Source of the DNA: F23-B02 sp963632825
Lineage (GTDB): Bacteria; Bacillota; Clostridia; Oscillospirales; Oscillospiraceae
DNA: 38,300 bases
NCBI GenBank assembly: GCA_963632825.1
Contig: CAVGWF010000011.1
Location: forward strand, 1 to 38,300
Direction: 5' to 3'
Each line of letters opens with the position of its first letter. The first letter of the stretch is position 1. Under the pieces are notes generated by a model. The model ran no database searches and was not told where the DNA came from. It was given only the letters and a program-made list of their open reading frames with translations. Below are positions 7,734-16,812 of this stretch, piece by piece. Position numbers and translations under genes: made by a program.

Positions 7734-9098
7734 TTAAAGTCTGAAGCCGCCCAGTCCGGGGAAGCCGCCGCCCATACCGCCGAGCTTTTTCTGGAGCTTC
7801 TTCATGTTCTTGCCGGAAAGCTGCTTCATCATGCCCTGCATCGCATCAAACTGCTTGAGCAGGCGGTTTACATCGACGACCGAGGTGCCGCTGCCGGCGG
7901 CAATGCGCTTCTTGCGCGAGGCATTGAGGACGGACGGATCATCGCGTTCTGCCTGTGTCATGGAAAGGATTATCGCCTCTATGCGTGCATGCCCCTTCTC
8001 GTCAAATTTTGCGCCCTTGAGCGCCTTTGCATCGAGCCCAGGTATCATGCCCGCCAGATCGTTTATGTCGCCCATACCCTTGAGTGAGCGCATCTGGTCG
8101 AGATAATCCGACAGCGAGAAGCGGTTTGCCTTCATCTTCTCCGCCATCTCGAGAGCCTTTTTCTCGTCAAAGCTCTGCTCGGCTTTTTCGATAAGCGTAA
8201 GCACATCGCCCATGCCGAGGATGCGGGACGCCATACGGTCCGGATAAAACGGCTCGATCTGGTCGAGCTTTTCGCCGACGCCGATAAACTTTATCGGCTT
8301 GCCGGTGCTTGCCTTTATCGAAAGCGCCGCACCGCCTCGTGCGTCGCCGTCAAGCTTTGTGAGCATAACGCCCGTGACGCCGAGAGCATCGTTAAAGGCG
8401 TTTGCCGCATTTACGGCATCCTGACCGGTCATCGCATCGACAACGAGCAGTATCTCGCTCGGCTCGACCGCATCGCGGATATTCTTAAGCTCCTGCATAA
8501 GCTGCTCGTCAATATGAAGTCTGCCGGCAGTATCGAGAAAAACAAGGTCGTTGCCATGCTTTTTTGCATGCTCTATCGCAGCCTTGGCAATATCAACGGG
8601 ATCGGTGGTGCCCATCTGGAAAACGGGAATGTCAAGCTGCCTGCCGACCGTTTCGAGCTGCTTTATGGCTGCGGGACGGTAAATGTCGCAGGCTGCCAGC
8701 AGCGGGCGTTTGCCCTGCTTACGCATATAGGCGGCCAGCTTTGCGCCGTTTGTCGTTTTACCCGCGCCCTGAAGTCCGACAAGCATGACGACGCTCGGCG
8801 ATTTTGAGCCGATGGTAAGGCGCTGGTTTTCGCTGCCCATGAGCTTCACAAGCTCTTCATTGACTATCTTTATGACCTGCTGTGCCGGAGAAAGCGCTTC
8901 GAGCACATCCGCACCCGAGGCACGCTCGGTCACGCTTTTCGTAAACTCCTTGACGACCTTATAGCTGACATCAGCCTCCAGAAGCGCCATGCGCACTTCC
9001 TTCATTGCCTCCTTGACATCAGCCGCAGTCAGTCTGCCCTTGCCGCGCAGCTTCTTAAAGGCAGCGGACAGCTTGTCGGATAACGATTCAAATGCCAT
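7734..9098 (-). CDS. ffh: Signal recognition particle protein Ffh (SRP54)
   Basis: The GTPase of the signal recognition particle, which binds 4.5S/6S RNA and the signal sequences of nascent membrane and secreted proteins. It has 454 residues, normal for the family. Order: N domain helices; G domain with P-loop GLQGAGKTTNGAKLA, FLDTAGRLHIDEQL and TKLDGDARGGAALS; then the methionine-rich M domain with SGTSVVDVNRLLKQFDAM and a Gly-rich tail GGMGGGFPGLGG. It starts 12 bases after ylxM, forming the standard ylxM-ffh pair. The SRP RNA gene is not in this window. Confidence 0.98.
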   Translation of the reverse strand: MAFESLSDKLSAAFKKLRGKGRLTAADVKEAMKEVRMALLEADVSYKVVKEFTKSVTERASGADVLEALSPAQQVIKIVNEELVKLMGSENQRLTIGSKSPSVVMLVGLQGAGKTTNGAKLAAYMRKQGKRPLLAACDIYRPAAIKQLETVGRQLDIPVFQMGTTDPVDIAKAAIEHAKKHGNDLVFLDTAGRLHIDEQLMQELKNIRDAVEPSEILLVVDAMTGQDAVNAANAFNDALGVTGVMLTKLDGDARGGAALSIKASTGKPIKFIGVGEKLDQIEPFYPDRMASRILGMGDVLTLIEKAEQSFDEKKALEMAEKMKANRFSLSDYLDQMRSLKGMGDINDLAGMIPGLDAKALKGAKFDEKGHARIEAIILSMTQAERDDPSVLNASRKKRIAAGSGTSVVDVNRLLKQFDAMQGMMKQLSGKNMKKLQKKLGGMGGGFPGLGGFRL

Positions 9099-9110
9099 GC
9101 TATCTGCCTC

Positions 9111-9437
9111 CTATATTTTTAGTCCCTCGAGCTTTTTAAAAATACCGTCGTCGGAAACTCCGATGGCTTTAAGCTCGCATTCCAGCTCGTCTATCTGGGC
9201 ATTGCGCTCGAGAAAACGCTTTATAAGTCCAGTTTTCTCCTCCACCTCGGTCATTGCAGCCTCGGCGCGGCGGATTATATCCCAAACGCCCTGCCTCGAT
9301 ATTCCGCACTGCTCGGCGATCTCACCGAGGGACAGATCCTCATTATAGCGGAGGTCAAAGTACTCGCGCTGCTTATCCGTAAGCAATTCGCCGTAAAAAT
9401 CAAACAGCATCGAACGCATGACCGCACTGTTTTTCAC
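9111..9437 (-). CDS. ylxM: YlxM/p13-family helix-turn-helix protein
   Basis: A small HTH protein that always precedes ffh in Firmicutes and is thought to modulate the SRP pathway. I chose the GTG start at 9437 because AGGAGGTG lies just upstream; it yields 108 residues (first residues MKNSAVMRSMLFDFYGELL). The ATG at 9419 is an alternative. Motifs: LTDKQREYFDLRYNEDLSL then the HTH GEIAEQCGISRQGVWDIIRR, like a sigma-70 region-4 fold, followed by a C-terminal helical tail. The frame stays open further upstream, but that part overlaps the promoter and is not coding. Confidence 0.92.
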   Translation of the reverse strand: MKNSAVMRSMLFDFYGELLTDKQREYFDLRYNEDLSLGEIAEQCGISRQGVWDIIRRAEAAMTEVEEKTGLIKRFLERNAQIDELECELKAIGVSDDGIFKKLEGLKI

Positions 9438-9471
9438 GGCGCACCTCCTGTAAACGCAAATTACTTTACAG

Positions 9472-9500
9472 AGTATAGCATTGTCCGCCATGCCTGTCAA
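9472..9500 (-). promoter_or_regulatory. Promoter of ylxM-ffh-rpsP-khpA
   Basis: Minus strand: TTGACA (9500-9495), exact 17-base spacer, TATACT (9477-9472). It lies 35 bases upstream of the chosen ylxM GTG, in the 148-base divergent gap shared with the cyclic glucan synthase gene. Confidence 0.85.
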
Positions 9501-9585
9501 GCATTTTTTCTTGTCACAGCGGTGCGAATATATACTTACTTTTGTGGTAAAACTTATTGCACCAACACAAGCTAAGGAGAGCCTT

Positions 9586-12500
9586 ATGGACAGTAAAAAT
9601 AACGGCACGCTTTTTGACCGGGCGGCAAGCTGCGCACGGCTGTGCAGACCTGTCGGTCTTCGGCCGTGCAGTGATATAAAATCGGCTCTGAAAAGGAGCA
9701 TTTCGGAGGTAAATTCCGTGTACCGGCTCATAGAGAGCCGGTTTGGCTCCAAAACAGGCATACCGGCGGCATGTCAATGGCTGCTGGACAACCGGTATAT
9801 CGCGGTGCGCGAGGCAAAAAGTGCGCTCGGCGGGCTTGACCGCTGCGGCAAGCTGCGTGCCTGTGATGACGGCATTATACTCTCCTGCATGTCGGGAGAT
9901 ATGCTCCGCGCCTGCGGGCTGAGTATAGGTGAGGCTTCGATAGTCGAGTATCTGCGCGGAGCGCAGAGCATTGAGGTGCTCCCGCACGACGAGCTGTGCC
10001 TGTTTCCCGCCGTCATTCGCGCGGAGCTTGTGCGTGAGCTTGCCGGGCTGTGCTCAGAGCTGCGCCGAAGCTCTGTCCCCGACGAGCTGACGGATAAATT
10101 TTCGGCAGTATTTACCTCACTGCGGCTTATGTCGGGGCTTCAATGGCAGAGCATTCTTGAGCGCTCGGACACGGTAGAGAAGATATTCATGGCAGACCCT
10201 GCCGGCGTTTATCCGCGCATGGATGAGCAAAGCCGTGCGCGGTACCGCAGAAGACTCGCCGTGCTTGCGAAGAAAAGCGGCTTGGCCGAGGACGCGGCGG
10301 CACGCGGCATACTCTCGGAATGCCGAAAATTGGAGGGCGCCGCACGGCATATAGGCAGTCATCTTTTCAAAGCCGGAGATGCGCGCGTACCGGCGGCATA
10401 TTACATTGCGGCAAACGTGCTGCTGACCATGTTTTTATCGCTTCTTTGCGGGTTTTTATCCCGCAGTGCGGCTGCCGCGATGCTGCTGCTTTTACCGCTA
10501 TCGGAGCTTACAAAAGCAATGCTGGATTATCTTCTGCTGTTAACGGTATCTCCACGCCGGCTGCCGAGACTGGATGTTTCCGGGGGCGTCCCCGACGACG
10601 GAAAGACGGTCTGTGTGATCTCGGCGCTGCTCGGCAGCGGCGGCGTGCGCAAGGCTGCCGAAAGGCTTGAGGAATACTACCTTGCAAATCGGAGCTGCGG
10701 AAAAAATCTGGCATTCGGCATTCTTGCCGATCTCCCCGAGGCAGACACTCCGGAGTCGCCGGATGACGAAGAAATAATAGCAGCCGCCACAGCCGCCGTT
10801 GATGAGCTCAACGCAAAGTATTCCGGCGGCTTTTACCTTTTCACCCGCGCCAGAACCGAGGATGCGGGGCGGGGCAAATACTCCGGAAGGGAACGCAAGC
10901 GTGGTGCGCTGCTTGCGCTCGCGGAGCTTTTATGCGGAGAGGAGAGCAGTCTCACCGTCCGCTCCGGCGCCCGGCAGGCTCTCGGCGGAACAAGGTTTAT
11001 AGTAACGCTCGACAGCGACACCGTACCCTCTCCCGGCTCGATCGCCGAGCTCATCGGCGCTATGCTGCATCCCCTGAACACTCCGGTGCTTGATCCCGAA
11101 ACCGTGAGCGTTATATCCGGTCACGGGCTTATACATCCGCGCATGTGCGTCTCGCTGCATTCCGCCGCAGCGACGGATTTTTCGCGCATATTTGCCGGTG
11201 CAGGCGGCACCGAGCCCTACAGCTTGCTGTGCGGTGAGGTCAACATGGATCTGTTTGACCGCGGCGGCTTTTCCGGCAAAGGCATAATGGATGCCGGCGT
11301 GCTGCTGGCGATAACGCGGGCGCACATCCCCGACGGGCGTGTGCTCTCGCACGATGCCCTTGAGGGGGCTTACATGCGAGGCGGGTACATGAGCGATGTC
11401 GAGTTTTCCGATGATTTCCCCTCCTCCCTGCCGGCCTACTGCCGGCGCAGTCATCGCTGGATACGCGGCGACTGGCAGAATGCTGCCTGGATATTCGGCG
11501 CAGCCTCGCAGCTTCCCGATATAGAGCGGTGGAAGCTGTTTGACTCACTGCGCCGCAGTCTCATAGCTCCTGCGACCTTCGCCGCGATATTCGCGGGACT
11601 CGTGCTCAGGGCAGCCGGACTCACGGTGGCTGCATGGGCGGCGCTGATATCACTCGCCTCCGGACTTCTGATAGCGCTTGCCGAGCTTGCGTCGCAGAAG
11701 CCGGAGGTGCTGTCGGCACGGTACCACAGCCGTGTTTTGTCCGGCATCGGCAGAGCCGTGGTGCAGACGGTATTCAGGCTGTGGTTTTTGCCGTATGAGG
11801 CGTGGATATGCGTTTCGGCGGCGCTGACCGCTCTGTGGCGTATGCTGATAAGCGGTAAAAATCTGCTCGAATGGGAAACGGCTGCGCAGGGTGAAAGGAA
11901 AAAGCACGATCCGGCAGCCTGCTATAAAAGCATGTGGTCTGCTCCCGCAGCCGGACTGGCGCTGATTTCGCTTGCTCCCGGCATATTTGCGAAGGCCGTG
12001 GGGCTCATGTGGCTGCTGGCACCTGTTGCGGCGGCAGCACTTGCACTGCCCTCCAGGCCCGAGCGTGAGCTTTCTTCCTCCGACCGGCAGTATCTTATCG
12101 GCTGTGCCCGGGAAATATGGGGCTATTTTGCCGCCATGTGTACCGAGCAGGACAATTTCCTGCCGCCGGACAATTTTCAGCAGCAGCCCCCCGTTGGCAT
12201 TGCCCACCGCACCTCGCCGACGAATATCGGGCTTGCGCTCGCTTCGGCGCTGTGTGCGCACAGGCTTGGATTCATTGGCGAAGGAGAGCTTGAGCGCTTT
12301 GTCGGAAATATGCTCGAAACACTCGAGAAAATGCCGAAATACTCAGGGCATCTCTGCAACTGGTACGACACGCGCACGCTGCGTCCGCTTGAGCCGAAAT
12401 ATCTGTCAACCGTGGACTGCGGCAATCTGTATGCCGGCCTCACGGTGCTCAAAAACGGTCTCTCCGACATTGGACTACACAGGCTGTCAGAGCGTGTGCA

Positions 12501-15500
12501 GCTGCTGATGACGCCCATGGATTTTTCCACATTCTATAACGAGCAGCGCGGACTTTTCCACATAGGCATAGACCTCGAAAAAGGCTCCGCATCACCCGGG
12601 CTTTATGACCTCATGGCAAGCGAGGCGCGCCTTACGAGCTACATTGCGATAGCCAAGGGTGATGTTCCGCGCCGCCACTGGCGCAGGCTCGCCCGTGTTG
12701 AGCTCGGCATGGCAGGCTACCGCGGTATGGCAAGCTGGACGGGCACAATGTTTGAATACCTCATGCCTGAGCTGTTTCTGCCTCTCTCACCGGACAGTCT
12801 GCTGTATGAAACGGCAAAGTATTGTCTTTTCGTTCAAAAGCAGCGGCGCAGTCACACCGGACTATGGGGTATTTCCGAGAGCGCATTTTTCTCGCTCGAT
12901 CCGGCTCTGAATTATCGCTACAAGGCTCACGGCTGTGCGCATCTCGCGCTCAAGCGCGGTCAGGACAGTGAGCTGGTCATAGCGCCTTACGCCGCGTTTC
13001 TTGCACTCATTGTCGAGCCCAGGAGCGCCATTGCCGACCTAAGGCGTATGGAAAAGGAGAACCTCCGCTCGCGCTTCGGCTTTATTGAAGCGATCGACTT
13101 CACGCCCTCGCGCTGCCGCAGCTCCGACGGTGAAAGGGTTCGCTGCTACATGGCTCACCACCTCGGCATGAGCATGCTTGCCATTACGAATCTTACCGCA
13201 GACTCATTCATACAGGGTCATTTCATGCGGCAGCCGGAAATGTCGGCATACCGCAGTCTGCTCGAGGAAAGAGTACCGCTGAGCTCTGCGGTTTTGACCT
13301 TGAGCGAAAGCGAGAGTGAAAAGCCGCACAAGGGCGAGAGCCTGCAATGGGAAAAGCGCGGCTCGGAGGTGAGCTTCGTTCAGCCTGACTGCACGGTGCT
13401 GTCAAACGGCATTTATAATATTATGTTAACCGAAAGCGGTATAAGCTCCTCAAGCTGCTCCGAAATGCTCGTGTACCGCGCACCGTTCAAGCAGCTCGGC
13501 GGCGGGCACGGCATTTCGCTGAGCATGCACCGCGGAGGGGAAAGGCTCTCTCTGCTGCCCGAGCCGGAGAGCAAAGCTCCGTTTATGTGGGAGTTTTCGG
13601 AAATATCGTGCACATTTTCATGCGTGTACGATGACTTCACCGCACGCAGCGGCATAGCCGTTTCCGGTGCGGATAACGGTGAGCTACGCCTCGTCGAGCT
13701 GTTTGCAAAAAGCGATATCAAGGATGCCGTAATAGAGCTTTCCTTTGAGCCCGTGTTAGCCGACACTTGCGATTATGTAAACCATCCTGCATACTGGCGG
13801 CTCGGCATGGAGGCAAGGACCGACGGCAACTGTCTCATGCTGCACCGTCTGCCGCGCGGCAGGCAAAAGGAAGCATGGCTGTGCCTCAGCTGCGATAAGA
13901 CCATGACCGCGCGCGCCGGCAGGATCGCCGACGACGGCTTCCTATCGGATCCTTTCGTGCGCGCATCGGTCAGTATATCGCTCAGGCGCGGCGAACAAAC
14001 AAAGCTGCGCTTTGCCGTCTGCATCGGCTCGACACCGGAGGAGGCTTACTCCGGCGCACAGCACATGCTGGCCATCGGTCCTGCCGAATACGGTGCGATG
14101 GTATCCGCCTGCGCCGGCATAACGAGGATGAGTGCGAGGGATGTTGACGGTGCAATGCAAATGCTCTCAAGGCTGAGGTTTATAAGTGCATCAAAGCCCT
14201 TCCCCGCCAAAAGTGCGCTGTGGAGGTACGGTATCTCGGGCGATATGCCGATAATATGCTGCTCGGGCAATGAGGATGTTGAGGCGGTAACGCGGCAGTT
14301 CTGCCTCATAAGAAGCTGCGGCGTATACGCCGATCTCGTTTTTATAACCGACGAGGGCGGCGAGTACCGCAGACCGGTATACGGCAGGGTGCGGGATATA
14401 CTCTCGGCCCACGGTCTTGAAGCACTGATCGGCGTTCACGGCGGTGTGAGAATACTGCCCACGGAGGCTCTGCCGGTGATAAGCTCCGCCGCGGCGTACA
14501 CCGTCGGTGAGGAGGCCGAAGAACGCACATTTACCTCCGCCCCACGGCTTCCGGAAGCTGGCGGGCGCAGCCGCAATTATCAGTCGAAATTCGAGTATGA
14601 CCGCGACGGCAGCTTCGTGTTTTATGTAAACCGAGGGCTGCCGGCCAGGGTGTGGAGCAATATTCTCACAAACGGCAGCCTCGGTTATATGGCAGCGGAC
14701 ACCGGTATGGGAAATATGTGGTACAAGAATGCTCGTGAAATGCGTCTTACACCATGGGTAAACGATCCCTCGGCCGTAAATGGACCGGAGAGCCTTGAGT
14801 ATGTCACCGGCAGCGGGCGTTACAGTCTTTTCGCGGCAAACGATGGCACGGCATGCCGGGTGAGGTTCGGCTTCGGCTTTGCGGTGTGGGAAAAAAGCTT
14901 CGGCAGCAGCGGCACACGGTGCACGGCGTTCATCCCGCCCGATACGGATGCACGCATTATGATAATCGAGTTTTTCGGCCATCAGGCCGGTCATCTCGAA
15001 TGGAAAAGCGAACTGCTGCTCTCGGATAACGATAATGACTATACCGCCGTATCTGTTGATTATGTTAACTCGATATTCACCGCCTCCAGCAGTCGCTCAC
15101 CCATGGAGGGGCTGAAGCTTTCCGCAATGTGCTCGGCACCCTCACTTGGCTGGACCTGCGATCTTTTTTCTTATATCCACGGTGAATTTGACTCACGCAC
15201 AGAGTTTTTGAGCTATCCCGTATTCGCGGCGCAATACGAGCTCCGGCCTGTCACGGTGCTGGCGTGCGGCTGCTGCCCGGAGGACGAGCTTATTAAATTA
15301 TGTCAACCTGATGAGGCTTTTTCCGCGCTTGAGGCCGCAAAGAAGCATTGGCTGAGAGTGTCCGGTGCACTCACGCTGTCCGGCACCGGCAGCAGCGACC
15401 GCTATATGAGCGGCTGGGCGGTTTATCAGACGCTTGCCTGCAGAATAATGGGGCGGTGCTCCATGTATCAGAGCGGCGGTGCGATCGGCTTCCGCGATCA

Positions 15501-16767
15501 GCTTCAGGACGCGGTAAACCTCATACTGATAGATCCCTCGATTGCTAAAATGCAGATACTCGACTGCTGCAAGCACCAGTATCTCGAGGGCGATGTCATG
15601 CATTGGTGGCACCGCAGCTCCGGCGGCGACAAGGGTGTGCGCACACACTGCTCCGACGACCTTTTATGGCTCGTGTGGGCTCTGTGCGAGTACACGGAAA
15701 AGACCGGAGATTACACGATCTGCGATATATCTGAATATTATGTAAACTCAAAGCCGCTTGAAGCCTTCGATAGCGACAGATATGAAGCCCCCATGCTGTC
15801 TGCCTGCTCGGAAAGCGTTACAGACCATGCACGGCGCGCTATAGACTGCTGTATATCGCGCGGAAAGGGTCCTCACGGGCTTCTGTATTTCGGCACCGGC
15901 GACTGGAACGACGGCATGAACGGTATCGGCGGCGAGAGTGTTTGGCTGACATGGTTCTTCGCATGCTGCGTAAGGCGTTTTTCCGAGCTGCTATCTGTAT
16001 TATGTAAACCTAACGCGGAGGTTTACCGCACACTCGCCGTCAAAGCAGGAAAAGCGGCAGATACCGCATGGGACGGGCAATGGTACCTGCGCGGCTACTG
16101 GACCGACGGCGAAAAGCTCGGCTCACATTCAAGCGATTGCTGCCGCATAGACTCCATTGCGCAGAGCTGGGCATGCTTCTGCGCCGATGCGCAGAACACT
16201 CGTGCGGATATTGCCCTTGACAGTGCGCTGAGACTGCTGTTTGACCGCGAAAACGGCATAGTCAAGCTCTTTGACCCTCCGTTTTCCGGCAATGGGCGCG
16301 ATCCGGGATATATCCGCAGCTACGGTCCGGGCTTCCGCGAAAACGGCGGGCAGTACACCCATGCCGCGCTGTGGCTGGCTATGGCATGCTTCAGGCGCTC
16401 GCGTGAAAACGACGGCTGGGCGATATTGCGTGCAATACTGCCCGAGGAGCATGACCGCAGCCGATATCGCGCAGAGCCCTTTGTTATCGCAGCCGATGTT
16501 TATACCTGCCCCGGGCATGTCGGAGAGGCCGGCTGGACATGGTACACCGGCTCATCCGGCTGGTATTTCCGCGTTTTCTGCGAGGAGCTGCTCGGACTCA
16601 GACTGTGGCACGGAGCCCTGTATATCCGCCCGGCCCTGCCCGACGGCTTTCCGGAATGCCGTGTGAGCTGGCGGCCTGTCGGCGGGAAAGCGCATGATAT
16701 AAGCATAGGCAGCGCCATATTCGTCGACGGCGAAAAATACGACGGAAAGGGTATACCATATGCATGA
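9586..16767 (+). CDS. Cyclic beta-1,2-glucan synthase-like protein (GT84-GH189-GH94)
   Basis: A 2393-residue multidomain membrane enzyme. The start at 9586 has AAGGAGAG upstream; an earlier ATG at 9481 lies in promoter sequence. Domain order: about 1-260 soluble helical; membrane segments near 275-320; GT84 glycosyltransferase with LDSDT (Asp476, Asp478), LSHDALEG and RRSHRWIRGDWQ (about 621-632); more membrane segments at 655-850; a glycoamylase/GH189-like region from about 850 (DNFLPPDNF, AHRTSPTNIGLAL, NWYDTRTL); then GH94-type beta-sandwich and barrel with YMAADTGMGNMWYKNARE, GFRDQLQD (Asp1971 the likely acid) and GDWNDGMN (2105-2112). In known synthases (NdvB/Cgs, about 2800 residues) GT84 extends the beta-1,2-glucan from UDP-glucose, GH189 cyclises and GH94 adjusts length. 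No export partner is adjacent. A linear-glucan or other sophorosyl product is possible. Confidence 0.88.
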   Translation: MDSKNNGTLFDRAASCARLCRPVGLRPCSDIKSALKRSISEVNSVYRLIESRFGSKTGIPAACQWLLDNRYIAVREAKSALGGLDRCGKLRACDDGIILSCMSGDMLRACGLSIGEASIVEYLRGAQSIEVLPHDELCLFPAVIRAELVRELAGLCSELRRSSVPDELTDKFSAVFTSLRLMSGLQWQSILERSDTVEKIFMADPAGVYPRMDEQSRARYRRRLAVLAKKSGLAEDAAARGILSECRKLEGAARHIGSHLFKAGDARVPAAYYIAANVLLTMFLSLLCGFLSRSAAAAMLLLLPLSELTKAMLDYLLLLTVSPRRLPRLDVSGGVPDDGKTVCVISALLGSGGVRKAAERLEEYYLANRSCGKNLAFGILADLPEADTPESPDDEEIIAAATAAVDELNAKYSGGFYLFTRARTEDAGRGKYSGRERKRGALLALAELLCGEESSLTVRSGARQALGGTRFIVTLDSDTVPSPGSIAELIGAMLHPLNTPVLDPETVSVISGHGLIHPRMCVSLHSAAATDFSRIFAGAGGTEPYSLLCGEVNMDLFDRGGFSGKGIMDAGVLLAITRAHIPDGRVLSHDALEGAYMRGGYMSDVEFSDDFPSSLPAYCRRSHRWIRGDWQNAAWIFGAASQLPDIERWKLFDSLRRSLIAPATFAAIFAGLVLRAAGLTVAAWAALISLASGLLIALAELASQKPEVLSARYHSRVLSGIGRAVVQTVFRLWFLPYEAWICVSAALTALWRMLISGKNLLEWETAAQGERKKHDPAACYKSMWSAPAAGLALISLAPGIFAKAVGLMWLLAPVAAAALALPSRPERELSSSDRQYLIGCAREIWGYFAAMCTEQDNFLPPDNFQQQPPVGIAHRTSPTNIGLALASALCAHRLGFIGEGELERFVGNMLETLEKMPKYSGHLCNWYDTRTLRPLEPKYLSTVDCGNLYAGLTVLKNGLSDIGLHRLSERVQLLMTPMDFSTFYNEQRGLFHIGIDLEKGSASPGLYDLMASEARLTSYIAIAKGDVPRRHWRRLARVELGMAGYRGMASWTGTMFEYLMPELFLPLSPDSLLYETAKYCLFVQKQRRSHTGLWGISESAFFSLDPALNYRYKAHGCAHLALKRGQDSELVIAPYAAFLALIVEPRSAIADLRRMEKENLRSRFGFIEAIDFTPSRCRSSDGERVRCYMAHHLGMSMLAITNLTADSFIQGHFMRQPEMSAYRSLLEERVPLSSAVLTLSESESEKPHKGESLQWEKRGSEVSFVQPDCTVLSNGIYNIMLTESGISSSSCSEMLVYRAPFKQLGGGHGISLSMHRGGERLSLLPEPESKAPFMWEFSEISCTFSCVYDDFTARSGIAVSGADNGELRLVELFAKSDIKDAVIELSFEPVLADTCDYVNHPAYWRLGMEARTDGNCLMLHRLPRGRQKEAWLCLSCDKTMTARAGRIADDGFLSDPFVRASVSISLRRGEQTKLRFAVCIGSTPEEAYSGAQHMLAIGPAEYGAMVSACAGITRMSARDVDGAMQMLSRLRFISASKPFPAKSALWRYGISGDMPIICCSGNEDVEAVTRQFCLIRSCGVYADLVFITDEGGEYRRPVYGRVRDILSAHGLEALIGVHGGVRILPTEALPVISSAAAYTVGEEAEERTFTSAPRLPEAGGRSRNYQSKFEYDRDGSFVFYVNRGLPARVWSNILTNGSLGYMAADTGMGNMWYKNAREMRLTPWVNDPSAVNGPESLEYVTGSGRYSLFAANDGTACRVRFGFGFAVWEKSFGSSGTRCTAFIPPDTDARIMIIEFFGHQAGHLEWKSELLLSDNDNDYTAVSVDYVNSIFTASSSRSPMEGLKLSAMCSAPSLGWTCDLFSYIHGEFDSRTEFLSYPVFAAQYELRPVTVLACGCCPEDELIKLCQPDEAFSALEAAKKHWLRVSGALTLSGTGSSDRYMSGWAVYQTLACRIMGRCSMYQSGGAIGFRDQLQDAVNLILIDPSIAKMQILDCCKHQYLEGDVMHWWHRSSGGDKGVRTHCSDDLLWLVWALCEYTEKTGDYTICDISEYYVNSKPLEAFDSDRYEAPMLSACSESVTDHARRAIDCCISRGKGPHGLLYFGTGDWNDGMNGIGGESVWLTWFFACCVRRFSELLSVLCKPNAEVYRTLAVKAGKAADTAWDGQWYLRGYWTDGEKLGSHSSDCCRIDSIAQSWACFCADAQNTRADIALDSALRLLFDRENGIVKLFDPPFSGNGRDPGYIRSYGPGFRENGGQYTHAALWLAMACFRRSRENDGWAILRAILPEEHDRSRYRAEPFVIAADVYTCPGHVGEAGWTWYTGSSGWYFRVFCEELLGLRLWHGALYIRPALPDGFPECRVSWRPVGGKAHDISIGSAIFVDGEKYDGKGIPYA

Positions 16768-16812
16768 AAAGTGTGATATACTGATTTATTATAAGTCCAA
16801 GGAGGTCATGCC

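Noticed and set aside
9481..9585. Earlier ATG start for the glucan synthase
   Set aside because: The 35 extra residues are encoded by promoter-like AT-rich sequence without a ribosome binding site; AAGGAGAG precedes 9586.
9438..9761. N-terminal extension of ylxM
   Set aside because: The extension crosses the TTGACA-17-TATACT promoter and lies opposite the glucan synthase start; the GTG at 9437 has a strong ribosome binding site.
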